A DNA stretch of 64,000 nucleotides. Source: CAYUVF01 sp964448045. GTDB taxonomy: Bacteria > Bacteroidota > Rhodothermia > Rhodothermales > Salinibacteraceae. Position 1 is the first letter of the stretch. Each line of letters begins with the position of its first letter. The notes under the pieces are model-generated. The model was not told the origin of the DNA. It ran no database searches and saw only the letters and a list, made by a program, of their open reading frames with translations. The stretch covers positions 1-64,000 of the forward strand of contig CAYUVF010000008.1 in NCBI GenBank assembly GCA_964448045.1, given 5' to 3'. Of this stretch, positions 1-8,745 are shown piece after piece. The position numbers and the translations under genes were made by a program.

Positions 1-330
1 ATTCGAACGGCTCATAGACGCCGTTTGCTACCCTGCATAACGCTAAAGTCGAGCTCAGAGGATATCAACGATCTCGCGGTGGCCATCGGTGAATTGGCGA
101 CATCGAAGGTGGGCTTGCTCATCCACCGCACACAGGACTACTCCGTCGACTTCGAGGCACAGCAGGCCATTCCCGAGTACGATGTGCTGGCCGCCGTGGC
201 CTACCTCGTTAAACGCCCCAGCGGACGTATGGCCTCGACTTATGCGGGGCAGACGTACCTGAGCCACGTCCCTCTGCGGATATTCGTGCAGCGGCCACTG
301 GCGCTGCATTGGCTACAATCGTTCGTGTAG
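1..330 (+). CDS. C-terminal part of a small hypothetical protein (SpoIIAA/STAS-like?)
   Basis: The frame is open from base 1 and stops at 330, so the start lies outside the window. About 109 residues are visible. The pattern is a hydrophobic strand (VGLLI), a run reading VLAAVAYLV, then SGRMAST, and a last segment ending in LHWLQSFV. It loosely recalls small cytoplasmic SpoIIAA/STAS-like proteins, which end in a similar short helix, but no diagnostic motif is present. The gene runs toward the sensor kinase on the other strand. The family placement is a guess; that the frame is coding is moderately supported by its length and composition. Confidence 0.45.
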   Translation: MRTAHRRRLLPCITLKSSSEDINDLAVAIGELATSKVGLLIHRTQDYSVDFEAQQAIPEYDVLAAVAYLVKRPSGRMASTYAGQTYLSHVPLRIFVQRPLALHWLQSFV

Positions 331-348
331 ATTTCGGACATCGCTCAC

Positions 349-382
349 AAAAAAGCCGACAGGACGAACCGCCCTGCCGGCT
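349..382 (-). terminator. Rho-independent terminator on the minus strand
   Basis: On the minus strand AGCCGGCAGG and CCTGTCGGCT form a 10-bp stem with one G-U pair and a 9-base loop, followed at once by six T. It lies about 195 bases downstream of the sensor kinase stop and fits the end of that transcript or of a separate RNA. Confidence 0.7.
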
Positions 383-384
383 GC

Positions 385-458
385 AGAGTCCCCCCTGCCC
401 AATCCCTTGTGCGACCCTACCCCGCAGGGGCAGCCTCGCACTCGTCAGCGGGGGCTCT
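385..458 (-). ncRNA. Structured segment upstream of the terminator, possible small RNA
   Basis: An outer helix (AGAG plus C-run at 450-458, pairing with 385-395) encloses a hairpin whose GTGCGA arm (436-441) pairs with 409-414 and extends through CTGCCCC/GGGGTAG. G-U pairing favours the minus strand for the inner hairpin and the terminator. No match to tmRNA, SRP, RNase P or 6S RNA was recognised. It could also be the structured 3' end of the kinase mRNA. Confidence 0.25.
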
Positions 459-577
459 TTCTGATCCGAACCTAAAGCCATTTACCCACTGTTCCAGACC
501 GGGAATCCACCCGGCTCCGTGTGGGGAATTCCCTTACGCTGTCGAAATCGCCGGATCAGCGCGCCCTCCGCTCCTCC

Positions 578-1906
578 TCAAGTGCGCTGCGCGAGAAGCT
601 GAAAGCAGGTCCCCGTTCCCACCTCCGACTCCACCCGGATCGCCCCATCCATCGCTTCCATCAGGTCCTTTGCGATAGCGAGGCCCAGCCCCATGCCCTC
701 TTCGTCGTCGCTGCCACGCACAAACGGGGTGAACAGCGTATCGAGCAGATCGCTTTCGATACCCGGCCCCGTATCGCATATTTCAATGCATACCGCGGGC
801 GTCCCGCCGTCGGCCGCGTGCTCCGCATCGAAGACGACCTGCGTGGGATGGGCAGCAATCGAGATCTGATCGCCGACGGTGGTATACTTGATCGCGTTAC
901 GGACCAGATTCTCGATCACACGGCTCAGCGCATCGGGATCGGCCAGGACCTGCAGCGGCTCGTCTGGCAGATCCAGCTCCACCGTGCGCTGCGCGGTGGC
1001 CTCGGCATCCTCCACCTTCGCCCAGACCGTGCGCACCAGCTCTCCGACGTCCACCGGCGACCGATCCAGCGACACCCGCCCCGAGCGCAGATGCGACAGC
1101 TCCAGCAACGAGCCAATCATCGATTCAAGCTGCTGGCCCGACGTGCGAATCGTCTCCAGATGATCGGTCGGCGGTTCGTCCATCGACCGCTCCAGCAGGT
1201 CCAGAAACAGCAGCATGCGCGTCAGCGGGGTCCGGAGGTCGTGCGCGATGCCAGCGAGGAAGCGCGACATGGCCGCATGGGCCTCTTCGGCCTCCTGCCG
1301 CGCGGCCTCGGCAGCTTCGCGAGCGCGGTCGAGCTCGTCCTCGCGCCGGGCCCGCACCTTCACCTCTCGGCGCAGCTCCAGCTCATCCACCACCAGCTGC
1401 GCGAGATGCTTCAGATGCTTCCGCTTTGCCGGGGCGAGGTCGGCCCGCGGTTCCGTATCGATCACACAGAGCGTCCCGATGCGATGCCCCGAGGAAATCT
1501 CCAACGGCACCCCCGCATAAAACCGGATGCCCGGCTCGCCGGCCACCAGCGGCGAATCGGCGAAGCGCGCATCGGCCCGCGCATCCGGCACGATGGTCGC
1601 TCCCTCGGACTGGATGGCGTAGACGCAGAAGGAGGCATCGAGCCCCGTCTGGCGATCGTTCAGCCCCACGCAGGCTTTGAACCACTGGCGGTCGCGATCG
1701 ATCAGCGAAACGAGCGCGATGGGCGCCTCCAGCAGATCAGCCGCGAGCTCGGCGATATGGTCGAAGGCGTGCTCCGGCGGGGTATCCAGCACGTCGTAGC
1801 GATAGAGCGCCGCAAGCCGCCGCTCTTCCTCGCTCACATCGACGGCAAAATCGAAGCTGGTGGGCGCGGAGGCGTCGTTACTTGAAGGGGCAGAAAGGGA
1901 TTCCAC
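578..1906 (-). CDS. GAF domain sensor histidine kinase
   Basis: Cytoplasmic signalling kinase of about 442 residues. A GAF domain (about 45-175) is followed by a charged coiled coil (175-212). A HisKA domain carries the phospho-acceptor His222 in AHDLRTPLTR. The ATPase domain has an N box (NLVRNAIKY) and G boxes (DTGPGIE, GMGLGLA). There is no membrane segment, so the input is probably a soluble ligand or a redox state. The frame is open up to 2080, but residues encoded upstream of 1906 look non-coding (basic, no domain) and would overlap the next gene, so I chose the GTG at 1906. No response regulator is adjacent; it is an orphan kinase. Confidence 0.85.
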   Translation of the reverse strand: MESLSAPSSNDASAPTSFDFAVDVSEEERRLAALYRYDVLDTPPEHAFDHIAELAADLLEAPIALVSLIDRDRQWFKACVGLNDRQTGLDASFCVYAIQSEGATIVPDARADARFADSPLVAGEPGIRFYAGVPLEISSGHRIGTLCVIDTEPRADLAPAKRKHLKHLAQLVVDELELRREVKVRARREDELDRAREAAEAARQEAEEAHAAMSRFLAGIAHDLRTPLTRMLLFLDLLERSMDEPPTDHLETIRTSGQQLESMIGSLLELSHLRSGRVSLDRSPVDVGELVRTVWAKVEDAEATAQRTVELDLPDEPLQVLADPDALSRVIENLVRNAIKYTTVGDQISIAAHPTQVVFDAEHAADGGTPAVCIEICDTGPGIESDLLDTLFTPFVRGSDDEEGMGLGLAIAKDLMEAMDGAIRVESEVGTGTCFQLLAQRT

Positions 1907-2078
1907 GATGTGCAGGGCCCGATTCGAGAGGGTGATAGACGATTGTAGAAGGTATCGCACCTGCCCTGCAAATCGCAAGCGGATGCGGAGCACGACGCGG
2001 CCCCTTGATTTCGACGCCCGTATCGGCGATATCTGGTACGAGCCCGGTTTGCTTTTCGGATGAACGGATGGGTCTCTC

Positions 2079-2750
2079 ATGGTAGATAGCGCTCCCCGAT
2101 GGGGTGCAATACTGGTATCGACCAGCTTGATGGCGGGGGTGCTGGCCCATTGCAGCGGCTCCTCGCCCCTGCTCGATCCGAGTTTGGCCGACCGTGCTGC
2201 ACCCGCGCCCGACCGCTTCCGCGTTGTGGTCGAAACGACGGCCGGGGCGTTTCAGGTTGAGGCGCATCGCAGCTGGTCGCCTGCCGGCGTCGACCGGCTC
2301 CACTACCTCGCCCGCCACGGTTATTACGACGGGGCCTGCTTCTTCCGGGTCGTGGACGGGTTTGTAGCCCAGTTCGGATTGGCCGCTGCACCCCGGGTCA
2401 GCGCCGCCTGGGCCGATCGCGGTCTGCCCGATGAGCCGGTGCGCCGCTCTAACACGCGCGGCCGCATCGCCTTCGCCCGCAGCGGGCCGCAGTCGCGTAC
2501 GACACAGCTGTTCATCAACCTGGCCGATAATCCGAAGCTCGACACCCTCGCGTACAACGGCGTCACCGGCTTCCCACCCATCGGAGAGGTCGTCGCCGGC
2601 ATGGACGTCGTCGATCAGCTCCACGCCGGATACGGCGAGGCGCCCCGTCAGGACTCGATTCGGGCCACCGGCAACGCCTACCTGGAGCGCCACTTCCCGC
2701 GGCTCGACTGCATTACGGCGATGCGGATTAAACGGGCGACGGCGCCGTAA
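2079..2750 (+). CDS. Cyclophilin-type peptidyl-prolyl cis-trans isomerase, probable lipoprotein
   Basis: A 223-residue exported prolyl isomerase. The hydrophobic N-terminus ends in VLAHC with Cys25 as a possible lipidation site; this lipobox is imperfect because of His at -1. The cyclophilin fold spans about 45-205. It includes FFRVVDGFVAQFG, equivalent to the family FHRVI-GF-QGG active-site strand, and QLFINLADN, equivalent to SQFFI. Expected role is folding of periplasmic or outer-membrane proteins. The gene converges on ccoI and the two coding ends overlap by 23 bases. The divergent kinase starts about 170 bases away. Confidence 0.85.
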   Translation: MVDSAPRWGAILVSTSLMAGVLAHCSGSSPLLDPSLADRAAPAPDRFRVVVETTAGAFQVEAHRSWSPAGVDRLHYLARHGYYDGACFFRVVDGFVAQFGLAAAPRVSAAWADRGLPDEPVRRSNTRGRIAFARSGPQSRTTQLFINLADNPKLDTLAYNGVTGFPPIGEVVAGMDVVDQLHAGYGEAPRQDSIRATGNAYLERHFPRLDCITAMRIKRATAP

Positions 2751-4893
2751 CTTCCGCCGGGCGAGACCCGCTCCGCACGCGGAACGCGTTCCACGTCACG
2801 AGCGCGCTGCTGCCCGTCATGATCACGACCGCCGCGATGGGATGAAGCAGCCCGGCGACGGCCAGTCCCACCCCCACCGCGTTGTAGCCGAACGTCCACC
2901 ACAGGTTTTGCCGGACGATGCGCGCGGCCCGCGTGGACAGCCGATGCAGCCAGGCGACACTCCGCAGATCCGGGTGATACAGCGTGATGTCGGCCGCCTC
3001 CATCGAGATGGGCGCCCCCGATGCCAGTGCGATGCCGACGTCCGCCTCGGCGAGTGCGGCAGCGTCGTTGATGCCATCGCCCACCATTGCCACGGTCGTA
3101 CTCGCACGCCGCAGCCGATCGAGCGCCTCTACCTTGCCGGACGGCGTCAGCGCGCTACGCACGGGTACATCGAACGCATCGGCCAGGCGGCGGGCGGCGG
3201 GCGAGCGGTCGCCCGTCAGGATTTGCAGATGGAGGCCCTGCTCGCGAAGCGCCCGGAGCGCCTCGGCGGCACCGTCGCGGATCTGCTCATCCAGCAGAAG
3301 CAGCCCCGCTACAGTCTGATCAACCGTCACCATGAGCGCCACGCGGCCGGCCTCCTGCTCGACCTGTGCGCGGGCCATGAGCGCAGGATTAGGCGAGATG
3401 CCCAGCGCATCGAGCAGCCCCGCATGGCCCACGCCGATGCGATGGCGGTGCCCCTCGCACTCCACGCAGCCCGTGACGCCCACGCCGGGGAGGGTCTGCA
3501 CGGCATCGGCGGGCCACAGATCGAGCTCGCGCTCCTGCGCTGCATCGACGATCGCCGTCGCCAGCACATGCTGCGCACCGACCTCAATCGAGGCGGCATG
3601 CTGCAACAGCTGATCGGCATCAATTGGAGGTGGCGCGCGGTCAGCCCCCACCGGGACGTGCTCGCGCCCCGGCACGACGACCGTGACGGCGTGGCGCTCC
3701 AATCCGCTAAGCGTGCCCGTCTTATCGAACAGCATGGCCTCAATCCGGCTGATGTCGAGCAGCACGCGGCCGGAGCGGACGAGCACCCCCTCCCGGCTCG
3801 CTTCCCCAAGTGCCAGCACGAGCACGAGCGGAATCGCCAGCCCGAGTGCGCAGGGACACGTGATAAGCACCACGCTGAGGGCGGTGTAGAGCGCCTTCTC
3901 GAATCCGGCGACCGCGTACCAGCCCGCAAACGTCGCGAGGGCCAGGGCGATGACGCCGGGGATGAGCCAGCGCATGATGCGATTCGTCAGCTCCATGATG
4001 CGGGGCGGGCGGGCCAGTGCCTCACGCATCATGGCCTCGATGCGGGCGAGGCGGCGCTCGCCGGCGACGGCGGTCACGCGCACGGTGAGCGCGCCATCGA
4101 GCGTGCTCGTCCCAGCGTACACGGTGTCGCCCGATGTTTTGACCGCGGGCCGGGCTTCCCCCGTCAGGCTGCTTTCGTCGACGAAGCTACGGCCGCTGAG
4201 CACGTGGGCGTCGACGGGCAGCACATCGCCCGGCCGGATCCGCACGCGATCGCCGGGACGGAGGGCCTCCCCTGCCACCGCACCGGGGTCGGGTTCGAGG
4301 CGTTCGTAGGTCGTATCGGGCACCTCAAGCAGGCGGCCCATCACATGCGCCGCTCGCCCCTTCACGCGCGCCGTTAGATAGCGCCCGAGCGTGTAGAGCG
4401 CGAGCAGCATCGTGGCCGTCTCCAAGTAGATCGGTCCTGTGCCGCGCACGTAGGAGAGCACGCTGATCCCGACGGCGCTGGAGGTGCCCAGGGCAAAGAG
4501 CACGTTGAGGGTGAGACGGCCCTGCCGGAGGTCGTCGCGCGTAGCGCGCAGGAGCGGCCCACCGAGGAGCACCAGCGCCGGCACGGCCGCGATGAGCAGC
4601 ACCCCGTGCGCCGTGCCGACCGCATGCTCCAACTGGCGCAGCGCCTCAAAACCATAGTCCGAGCTGATCGCCAGGCTGATGGCCATGACGAACCCCGCCA
4701 TCAACGCGCCGGCGAAGAGGCGATAGAGCAATCCCTGATGGGCTGCGTCGGGATCGGCAGCCGGGTCGTCGCTCGCGCCCACATCGGCCATCATACGGCA
4801 GCCGTAGCAGCAGTACTGCGCGGCGGACGCGTCCCCTTCGCCGGGGATGCACACGTCCGTAAGCGGCAATCCGCAGTGATCGCAGCGGTCCAT
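2728..4893 (-). CDS. ccoI: Copper-translocating P-type ATPase CcoI/FixI (cbb3 oxidase assembly)
   Basis: A 721-residue inner-membrane ATPase that supplies copper for cbb3 oxidase. The N-terminus has CDHCGLP and YCCYGC, the cysteine-rich metal region typical of CcoI/FixI. Next come an actuator loop with SSLTGEARP, the membrane CPC motif (ITCPCALGL), the phosphorylation site DKTGTLSG and the hinge MVGDGINDAAAL. The usual His-Pro pair of the nucleotide domain reads His-Val (GAQHVLATAI). I chose the ATG at 4893 because the cysteine domain starts there; the frame stays open to 5154, but that would overlap ccoP. It is the last gene of the cbb3 operon, 58 bases after ccoP. Confidence 0.92.
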   Translation of the reverse strand: MDRCDHCGLPLTDVCIPGEGDASAAQYCCYGCRMMADVGASDDPAADPDAAHQGLLYRLFAGALMAGFVMAISLAISSDYGFEALRQLEHAVGTAHGVLLIAAVPALVLLGGPLLRATRDDLRQGRLTLNVLFALGTSSAVGISVLSYVRGTGPIYLETATMLLALYTLGRYLTARVKGRAAHVMGRLLEVPDTTYERLEPDPGAVAGEALRPGDRVRIRPGDVLPVDAHVLSGRSFVDESSLTGEARPAVKTSGDTVYAGTSTLDGALTVRVTAVAGERRLARIEAMMREALARPPRIMELTNRIMRWLIPGVIALALATFAGWYAVAGFEKALYTALSVVLITCPCALGLAIPLVLVLALGEASREGVLVRSGRVLLDISRIEAMLFDKTGTLSGLERHAVTVVVPGREHVPVGADRAPPPIDADQLLQHAASIEVGAQHVLATAIVDAAQERELDLWPADAVQTLPGVGVTGCVECEGHRHRIGVGHAGLLDALGISPNPALMARAQVEQEAGRVALMVTVDQTVAGLLLLDEQIRDGAAEALRALREQGLHLQILTGDRSPAARRLADAFDVPVRSALTPSGKVEALDRLRRASTTVAMVGDGINDAAALAEADVGIALASGAPISMEAADITLYHPDLRSVAWLHRLSTRAARIVRQNLWWTFGYNAVGVGLAVAGLLHPIAAVVIMTGSSALVTWNAFRVRSGSRPAEVTAPSPV

Positions 4894-4951
4894 AACAGCG
4901 GGCGTCGGGGCGCTGCCCGGAGCGTGCAGCGCGGTGATCAGATAAGCGGGC

Positions 4952-5671
4952 CTATTCGGAAGCGGGCGCCTCGTCATCGCCTCCCGGATCGCCTCCCGGA
5001 ATGCCGGGGTTAGCATTGAGCTCCTCGGCTGTCCACGCAGCGGTCCGGCCGGTGGTCGCCTCGCGGACCCGCCCCACTTCGCCAGTCGTGACTTCGGAGG
5101 CGTCGTTGCTCCAGGTCTGGCGCACGTGGGTGATGACGGCGGCGATCTCGGCATCGCTCAACTGGTTCTGCCAGGCCGGCATGACGCCGTTGTAGGCTAC
5201 TCCTTGCACCTCGACCTCTCCCTGCATGCCGTGCAGAAGGATCCGAATGATGCGGCCCTTATCGCCGGTGACCCAGTCGGCACCATCGAGCGGGGGAAAG
5301 ACGCCGGAGACGCCCTGGCCGTTGGCCTGATGGCAGCTGGCGCAGCGCGAGCTGTAGATCTGGGCGCCGTCGACACTCACCCCGGCCGCGGCCCCGGCGG
5401 GAGCAGCGCGGGTAAGTTCGGGCTGCTGCAGCCACGGATACGGGCTGAAGTCGCCCACGTAGCTGCCGAGATAGTACGCCCCGAAGAGCACGACGCCGAA
5501 GATCGTCATCCACAGCCACATGGGCGGGGCCTCGCCGCCCTCGGGGGGCAGCGGCTGCTCCCGAAAGAGCGGCCGCAGCTGGTCGATCGGCTCCTGCGAC
5601 TCGGTCGATTTGGTCGCTTCGCCCTCCGCAGAGGAGTCCTCGGGCGGGCGCGGCGTATCAGCATCAGGCAT
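4952..5671 (-). CDS. ccoP: cbb3-type cytochrome c oxidase subunit III, mono-heme CcoP
   Basis: A 239-residue membrane-anchored c-type cytochrome that passes electrons to the cbb3 core. A charged N-terminal tail is followed by one membrane helix (WLWMTIFGVVLFGAYYLG, about 52-69). A cytochrome c domain carries CASCH and the probable Met ligand in GVMPAW. Only one CxxCH is present, whereas typical CcoP has two. The tail after about 200 is Gly/Asp/Glu-rich and probably disordered. It lies between ccoO (33 bases upstream) and ccoI. Confidence 0.88.
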   Translation of the reverse strand: MPDADTPRPPEDSSAEGEATKSTESQEPIDQLRPLFREQPLPPEGGEAPPMWLWMTIFGVVLFGAYYLGSYVGDFSPYPWLQQPELTRAAPAGAAAGVSVDGAQIYSSRCASCHQANGQGVSGVFPPLDGADWVTGDKGRIIRILLHGMQGEVEVQGVAYNGVMPAWQNQLSDAEIAAVITHVRQTWSNDASEVTTGEVGRVREATTGRTAAWTAEELNANPGIPGGDPGGDDEAPASE

Positions 5672-5704
5672 AGGTCATCGGGGCTAAGCGGTGCAAGCAG
5701 GTCC

Positions 5705-6295
5705 TCATCCGTCCTGGTTGACGGGCTCGACGGTGAGCGTCATCAAGTATTCGTAGAGCGCCAGGGCCTCCTCGGTCGCCACGACGACGCTATCGCCCGG
5801 CGGTGCATACTCTGCGCGGATAGGCACGGTCACCTCCGAGGGCCGCACCTGGTTGGCCGGCTTGACCTCGAAGAGGTACGGATAGGCCGGCATGATAGAA
5901 CCGGGGCTGACCGAGCGCGGCTGGTACAGATGCGCCAGATGCCAGTCCTGACTGGGCTGGCGGTTGCCAATATCGGCGAGGTCGGGCCCGGTGCGCATCG
6001 TGCCGAGCAGGTGGGGCCGGTCGAAGATGTAGTCACCCGGCAGCGAGCCGCGCTGGCCCCACCCGCGGGCGACGTCGTTCCCGAAGCCGTCCGGGCGCAC
6101 CTGCTGGGTGTGGCAGTACACGCAGCCCTCGCGCATGTACACATCGCGCCCGAGGTCTTCTTCATAGGTATAGGCCGATGTGCCGGGCGTCGGCTCGATG
6201 GTCGCCAGTTGGAGGTTGGGCAGCAGCGCCAGCGCGGTGAAGCTCATCGTGATCGCCGCGAGCGCGCCCAGAAAAATGATGGCAAAGCGAGTCAT
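5705..6295 (-). CDS. ccoO: cbb3-type cytochrome c oxidase subunit II (CcoO)
   Basis: A 196-residue mono-heme cytochrome. One N-terminal membrane helix (IIFLGALAAITMSFTALALL) is followed by GRDVYMREGCVYCHTQQVRP, the hallmark CcoO heme-binding segment. A Met in SIMPAYPYLF is the likely sixth heme ligand. It is slightly shorter than proteobacterial CcoO (about 200-240). It lies between ccoN and ccoP in a compact operon. Confidence 0.95.
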   Translation of the reverse strand: MTRFAIIFLGALAAITMSFTALALLPNLQLATIEPTPGTSAYTYEEDLGRDVYMREGCVYCHTQQVRPDGFGNDVARGWGQRGSLPGDYIFDRPHLLGTMRTGPDLADIGNRQPSQDWHLAHLYQPRSVSPGSIMPAYPYLFEVKPANQVRPSEVTVPIRAEYAPPGDSVVVATEEALALYEYLMTLTVEPVNQDG

Positions 6296-6339
6296 AGCAC
6301 CTGCGATTGCAGTTCGGTAACGTCAAGCGAGCGGCGGCG

Positions 6340-7854
6340 TCAGGCCGACGCGGAGGACGGCTGCGCCTTGGATTCGCCGCCGCTCGAAAAGAGCCCCTCG
6401 GGCGTCGACGTGAAGTAGGTGGGCCCCTCCGGCTTCTCCCCTTTGCCGCGGATGATCCGGACGAGCAGGTAGACGAATACGAGGTGACCGATCGTCATGA
6501 ACACGCCGCTGATGGAGCGCACGTACAGCCACGGCTTCGTATCCTGCACGACATCGAGGAACGGTTTGCTTGCATCGAGCAGCTCCAGCCCCTGCATCAC
6601 CCCGCCGATCTGCAACGTCGTCACATACATCCCGATGCCGAGGCCCGTCGTCCAGAAGTGGAGGCTGATCAGGCGCGGGCGCCCCCACTCCCATCCGGTA
6701 ATCCGCGGCATGATGTAGTAGATCGCTCCGTAGGCAATCATCGTCGCGAAGGCGTAGACGCCCAGATGCGCGTGCCCAACGGTGTAGTGGGTGAAGTGCG
6801 TCACCTCCTGCCAGAAGCGCAGCGACTGAAACGAGCCCTGCAGGCTCACAGCTGTGTAGCTCATCGCACCGAACACGACGAAGCGGAGCGTCGGGCTGTA
6901 GAACACCTTCTTGAAGTTGCCGATGACGGTCATGTGATGGTTCACCGCCACCACTATGACGGGGATGATCATCATCATGCTGAAGACGATCGACACCGTC
7001 GCCAACCACTGCGGCGCCGGGCCGCCCACGAGATGGTGCACGCCCGCCCAGTTGTAAAAGAGCGCGAGCGTCCAAAAACCCAGATACGACAGATGGTAGC
7101 TGTAGATAGGCCGGCCGAGCACCTTCGGGATAAAGTAGTAGGCCGCAGCCAGCGCCGTGGGCGTCAGCCAGAGGCCCAGAATGTTGTGCGCGAACCACCA
7201 GTTGGCCGTAGCGTGCGGGACGCCCCAGTAGATGGGCAGCAGCACACCGATGAGCAAAAACGGCGTCCACAGGATCGCCGCGCCCGTGTACCACGCCGAG
7301 ATAAAGAGGTGCTTCACGCGCCGGTGCCGCAGCGTGATCAGCATGGCGGCAGCGACAAGTAAAAACGCCGGAATGATAAACGCGACGTACGAGATGAGCG
7401 GCATCTCCAACCACTCGACGCTCCGCGAGTAGCCCGCCAGAATACCGATAAAGCCAATCAATACCCCGATATTCCACCACCCCGCGCTGAACAGCAGCAT
7501 CTTCTGCCCACGCAGCGGCGTCTTCAGCACCCGCGCCCACAGCCACAGGATGATGCCGACACTCGCCATCGAGAGCCAGCCGTAAATCATCGTGTTGAGG
7601 TGCGCCGGGCGAACGCGCCCGAACGTTAGCCAGCCCTGCTGCACGAGCCAATCGGGATGGTTGAACTTGAAGCTCGCCAGCAGCGCGAGCACCGATCCGA
7701 TAATCAGCCAGAACGCCCCGCTCAACACAAAGGCAATCACCGGCCCGCGCGTGGAGGCATCGACCTCACGACGCCAGTTGATACCGAGTTCCTGGGTGCG
7801 CTGCTCGATGGTCGTGCCCGGACTGAGAAGCGAAGAAGAAGCGGAGTCAGACAT
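6340..7854 (-). CDS. ccoN: cbb3-type cytochrome c oxidase subunit I (CcoN)
   Basis: A 504-residue catalytic subunit that reduces O2 at the heme b3-CuB centre and pumps protons. The expected histidine ligands are visible: RPAHLN near the N-terminus, WFAHNILGLW, the VHHLV pair for CuB, and GHAHLGVYAF late in the protein. About twelve hydrophobic helices are present. The start ATG at 7854 gives a short hydrophilic N-terminus. It is 33 bases after ccoS and 44 bases before ccoO. Confidence 0.96.
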   Translation of the reverse strand: MSDSASSSLLSPGTTIEQRTQELGINWRREVDASTRGPVIAFVLSGAFWLIIGSVLALLASFKFNHPDWLVQQGWLTFGRVRPAHLNTMIYGWLSMASVGIILWLWARVLKTPLRGQKMLLFSAGWWNIGVLIGFIGILAGYSRSVEWLEMPLISYVAFIIPAFLLVAAAMLITLRHRRVKHLFISAWYTGAAILWTPFLLIGVLLPIYWGVPHATANWWFAHNILGLWLTPTALAAAYYFIPKVLGRPIYSYHLSYLGFWTLALFYNWAGVHHLVGGPAPQWLATVSIVFSMMMIIPVIVVAVNHHMTVIGNFKKVFYSPTLRFVVFGAMSYTAVSLQGSFQSLRFWQEVTHFTHYTVGHAHLGVYAFATMIAYGAIYYIMPRITGWEWGRPRLISLHFWTTGLGIGMYVTTLQIGGVMQGLELLDASKPFLDVVQDTKPWLYVRSISGVFMTIGHLVFVYLLVRIIRGKGEKPEGPTYFTSTPEGLFSSGGESKAQPSSASA

Positions 7855-7887
7855 GTGTGGTCGGGAGTGGGCGGTGGAGGATGGACA

Positions 7888-8097
7888 CTACTGCGGCGCG
7901 TCCGCATCGTCGGGCTCAGGGCGAAACAGCTGATCCTGCGTTTCCCCCAGCGGCTCGGCCTCGTCGAAGAGGACGTAGGCGCCCGACTTCAGGTTGCGGA
8001 AGTGGCCCGTCTGCGACGCGCGGAAGAGGATCGTGAGCGTCACGGCGGCGCCCAGCACCAGCAGCAGCAGAATGGCAACCAGGGGAGAATAGGTCAT
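7888..8097 (-). CDS. ccoS: cbb3 oxidase maturation protein CcoS
   Basis: A 69-residue membrane protein. One helix (LVAILLLLVLGAAVTLTILF) is followed by a short tail with FRASQTGHFRNLK and LFDEAEP, matching the SGQF-dl and DD pattern of CcoS. CcoS is needed for insertion of heme b and copper into the cbb3 core. I start at ATG 8097 (MTYSPL), which removes an upstream non-conserved extension and leaves 4 bases after the preceding stop. Its place directly before ccoN supports the call. Confidence 0.85.
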   Translation of the reverse strand: MTYSPLVAILLLLVLGAAVTLTILFRASQTGHFRNLKSGAYVLFDEAEPLGETQDQLFRPEPDDADAPQ

Positions 8098-8101
8098 GAT
8101 A

Positions 8102-8338
8102 TCAGGTGATCGGATAGACGGGAGCGAGCTGCGTCTCGGCTCCGGAAGGCGGCTCATCTACACGCACCGCGCCCGTCGCGGACTCCGCAGCGGCGGCCTC
8201 GGCAGCGCGCTCGTTCATATCCTGCCAGACGAAGTACAGCATCAGCCCGAGGAAGATCGCCGCCGCGACGTAGAGGGCCATGACGAACCCGTTCGTGGCG
8301 CGCTCGATGTTGAACTGGGAGTCTTCCATAGCCGCCAT
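8102..8338 (-). CDS. Small single-helix membrane protein, first gene of the cbb3 operon
   Basis: 78 residues from ATG 8338 (an alternative ATG lies at 8329). One membrane helix (about 20-38, VMALYVAAAIFLGLMLYFVW) is followed by an acidic Ala/Glu-rich tail ending in Pro residues. It is not recognisable as CcoQ, CcoH or CcoG by motif. It is probably transcribed with ccoS, 4 bases downstream, so a role in assembly or as an accessory subunit of the oxidase is inferred from context only. Confidence 0.7.
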   Translation of the reverse strand: MAAMEDSQFNIERATNGFVMALYVAAAIFLGLMLYFVWQDMNERAAEAAAAESATGAVRVDEPPSGAETQLAPVYPIT

Positions 8339-8745
8339 CTTTGTTGGATAAGGGCCGATCAATGTACCCGCTGGCTTCCTGGCAATCACTCAGAGATCGT
8401 AAAAGGCCTGTAAGACCTGCGGGGCCGCCGCCGCAGCCGGCCATTTACGAGATTTTACACCGGATAAGTATAATATGTAATAACAAGTTAAAGTTGCAGG
8501 ACAGCGCGGTACTTAACCCCAAATTTGCATGTCGCGCAGGCGCGACCCAGATGCGCCTCTGTCCGAATATTGCGGGAGGATCAACCCTCCAGTGGAGCAG
8601 GTCCAATTGCGCCGAACCGCGTAGCCATCGTGTGGCGCGGGTCGGCGGCTCCTCCTATCTTTTTTACGTCACGATGAACCGTCCGAGTGACGCGTGCCGT
8701 GGGCGTCATCCGGTCCCGCTTCTCCCGCTCCCTTTCGCCCCAACC
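8339..8745. promoter_or_regulatory. Divergent intergenic region upstream of the cbb3 operon
   Basis: No gene is seen. The segment around 8446-8500 is far more AT-rich than its surroundings and contains TATAAT at 8469-8474. It probably holds the promoter of the cbb3 operon or of the divergent cytochrome remnant. I looked for a clear FNR/CRP palindrome (TTGAT-N4-ATCAA) and saw none. Confidence 0.4.

Noticed and set aside
385..458. tmRNA, RNase P or SRP RNA
   Set aside because: None of the conserved cores (tag region with CCA end, GAGGAAAGUC, GGAA tetraloop with paired loops) can be found here.
521..1885. Long open frame opposite the GAF sensor kinase
   Set aside because: Its product is Arg/His/Gln-rich without any domain, while the minus-strand frame has complete kinase motifs. 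It is an antisense frame caused by high GC.
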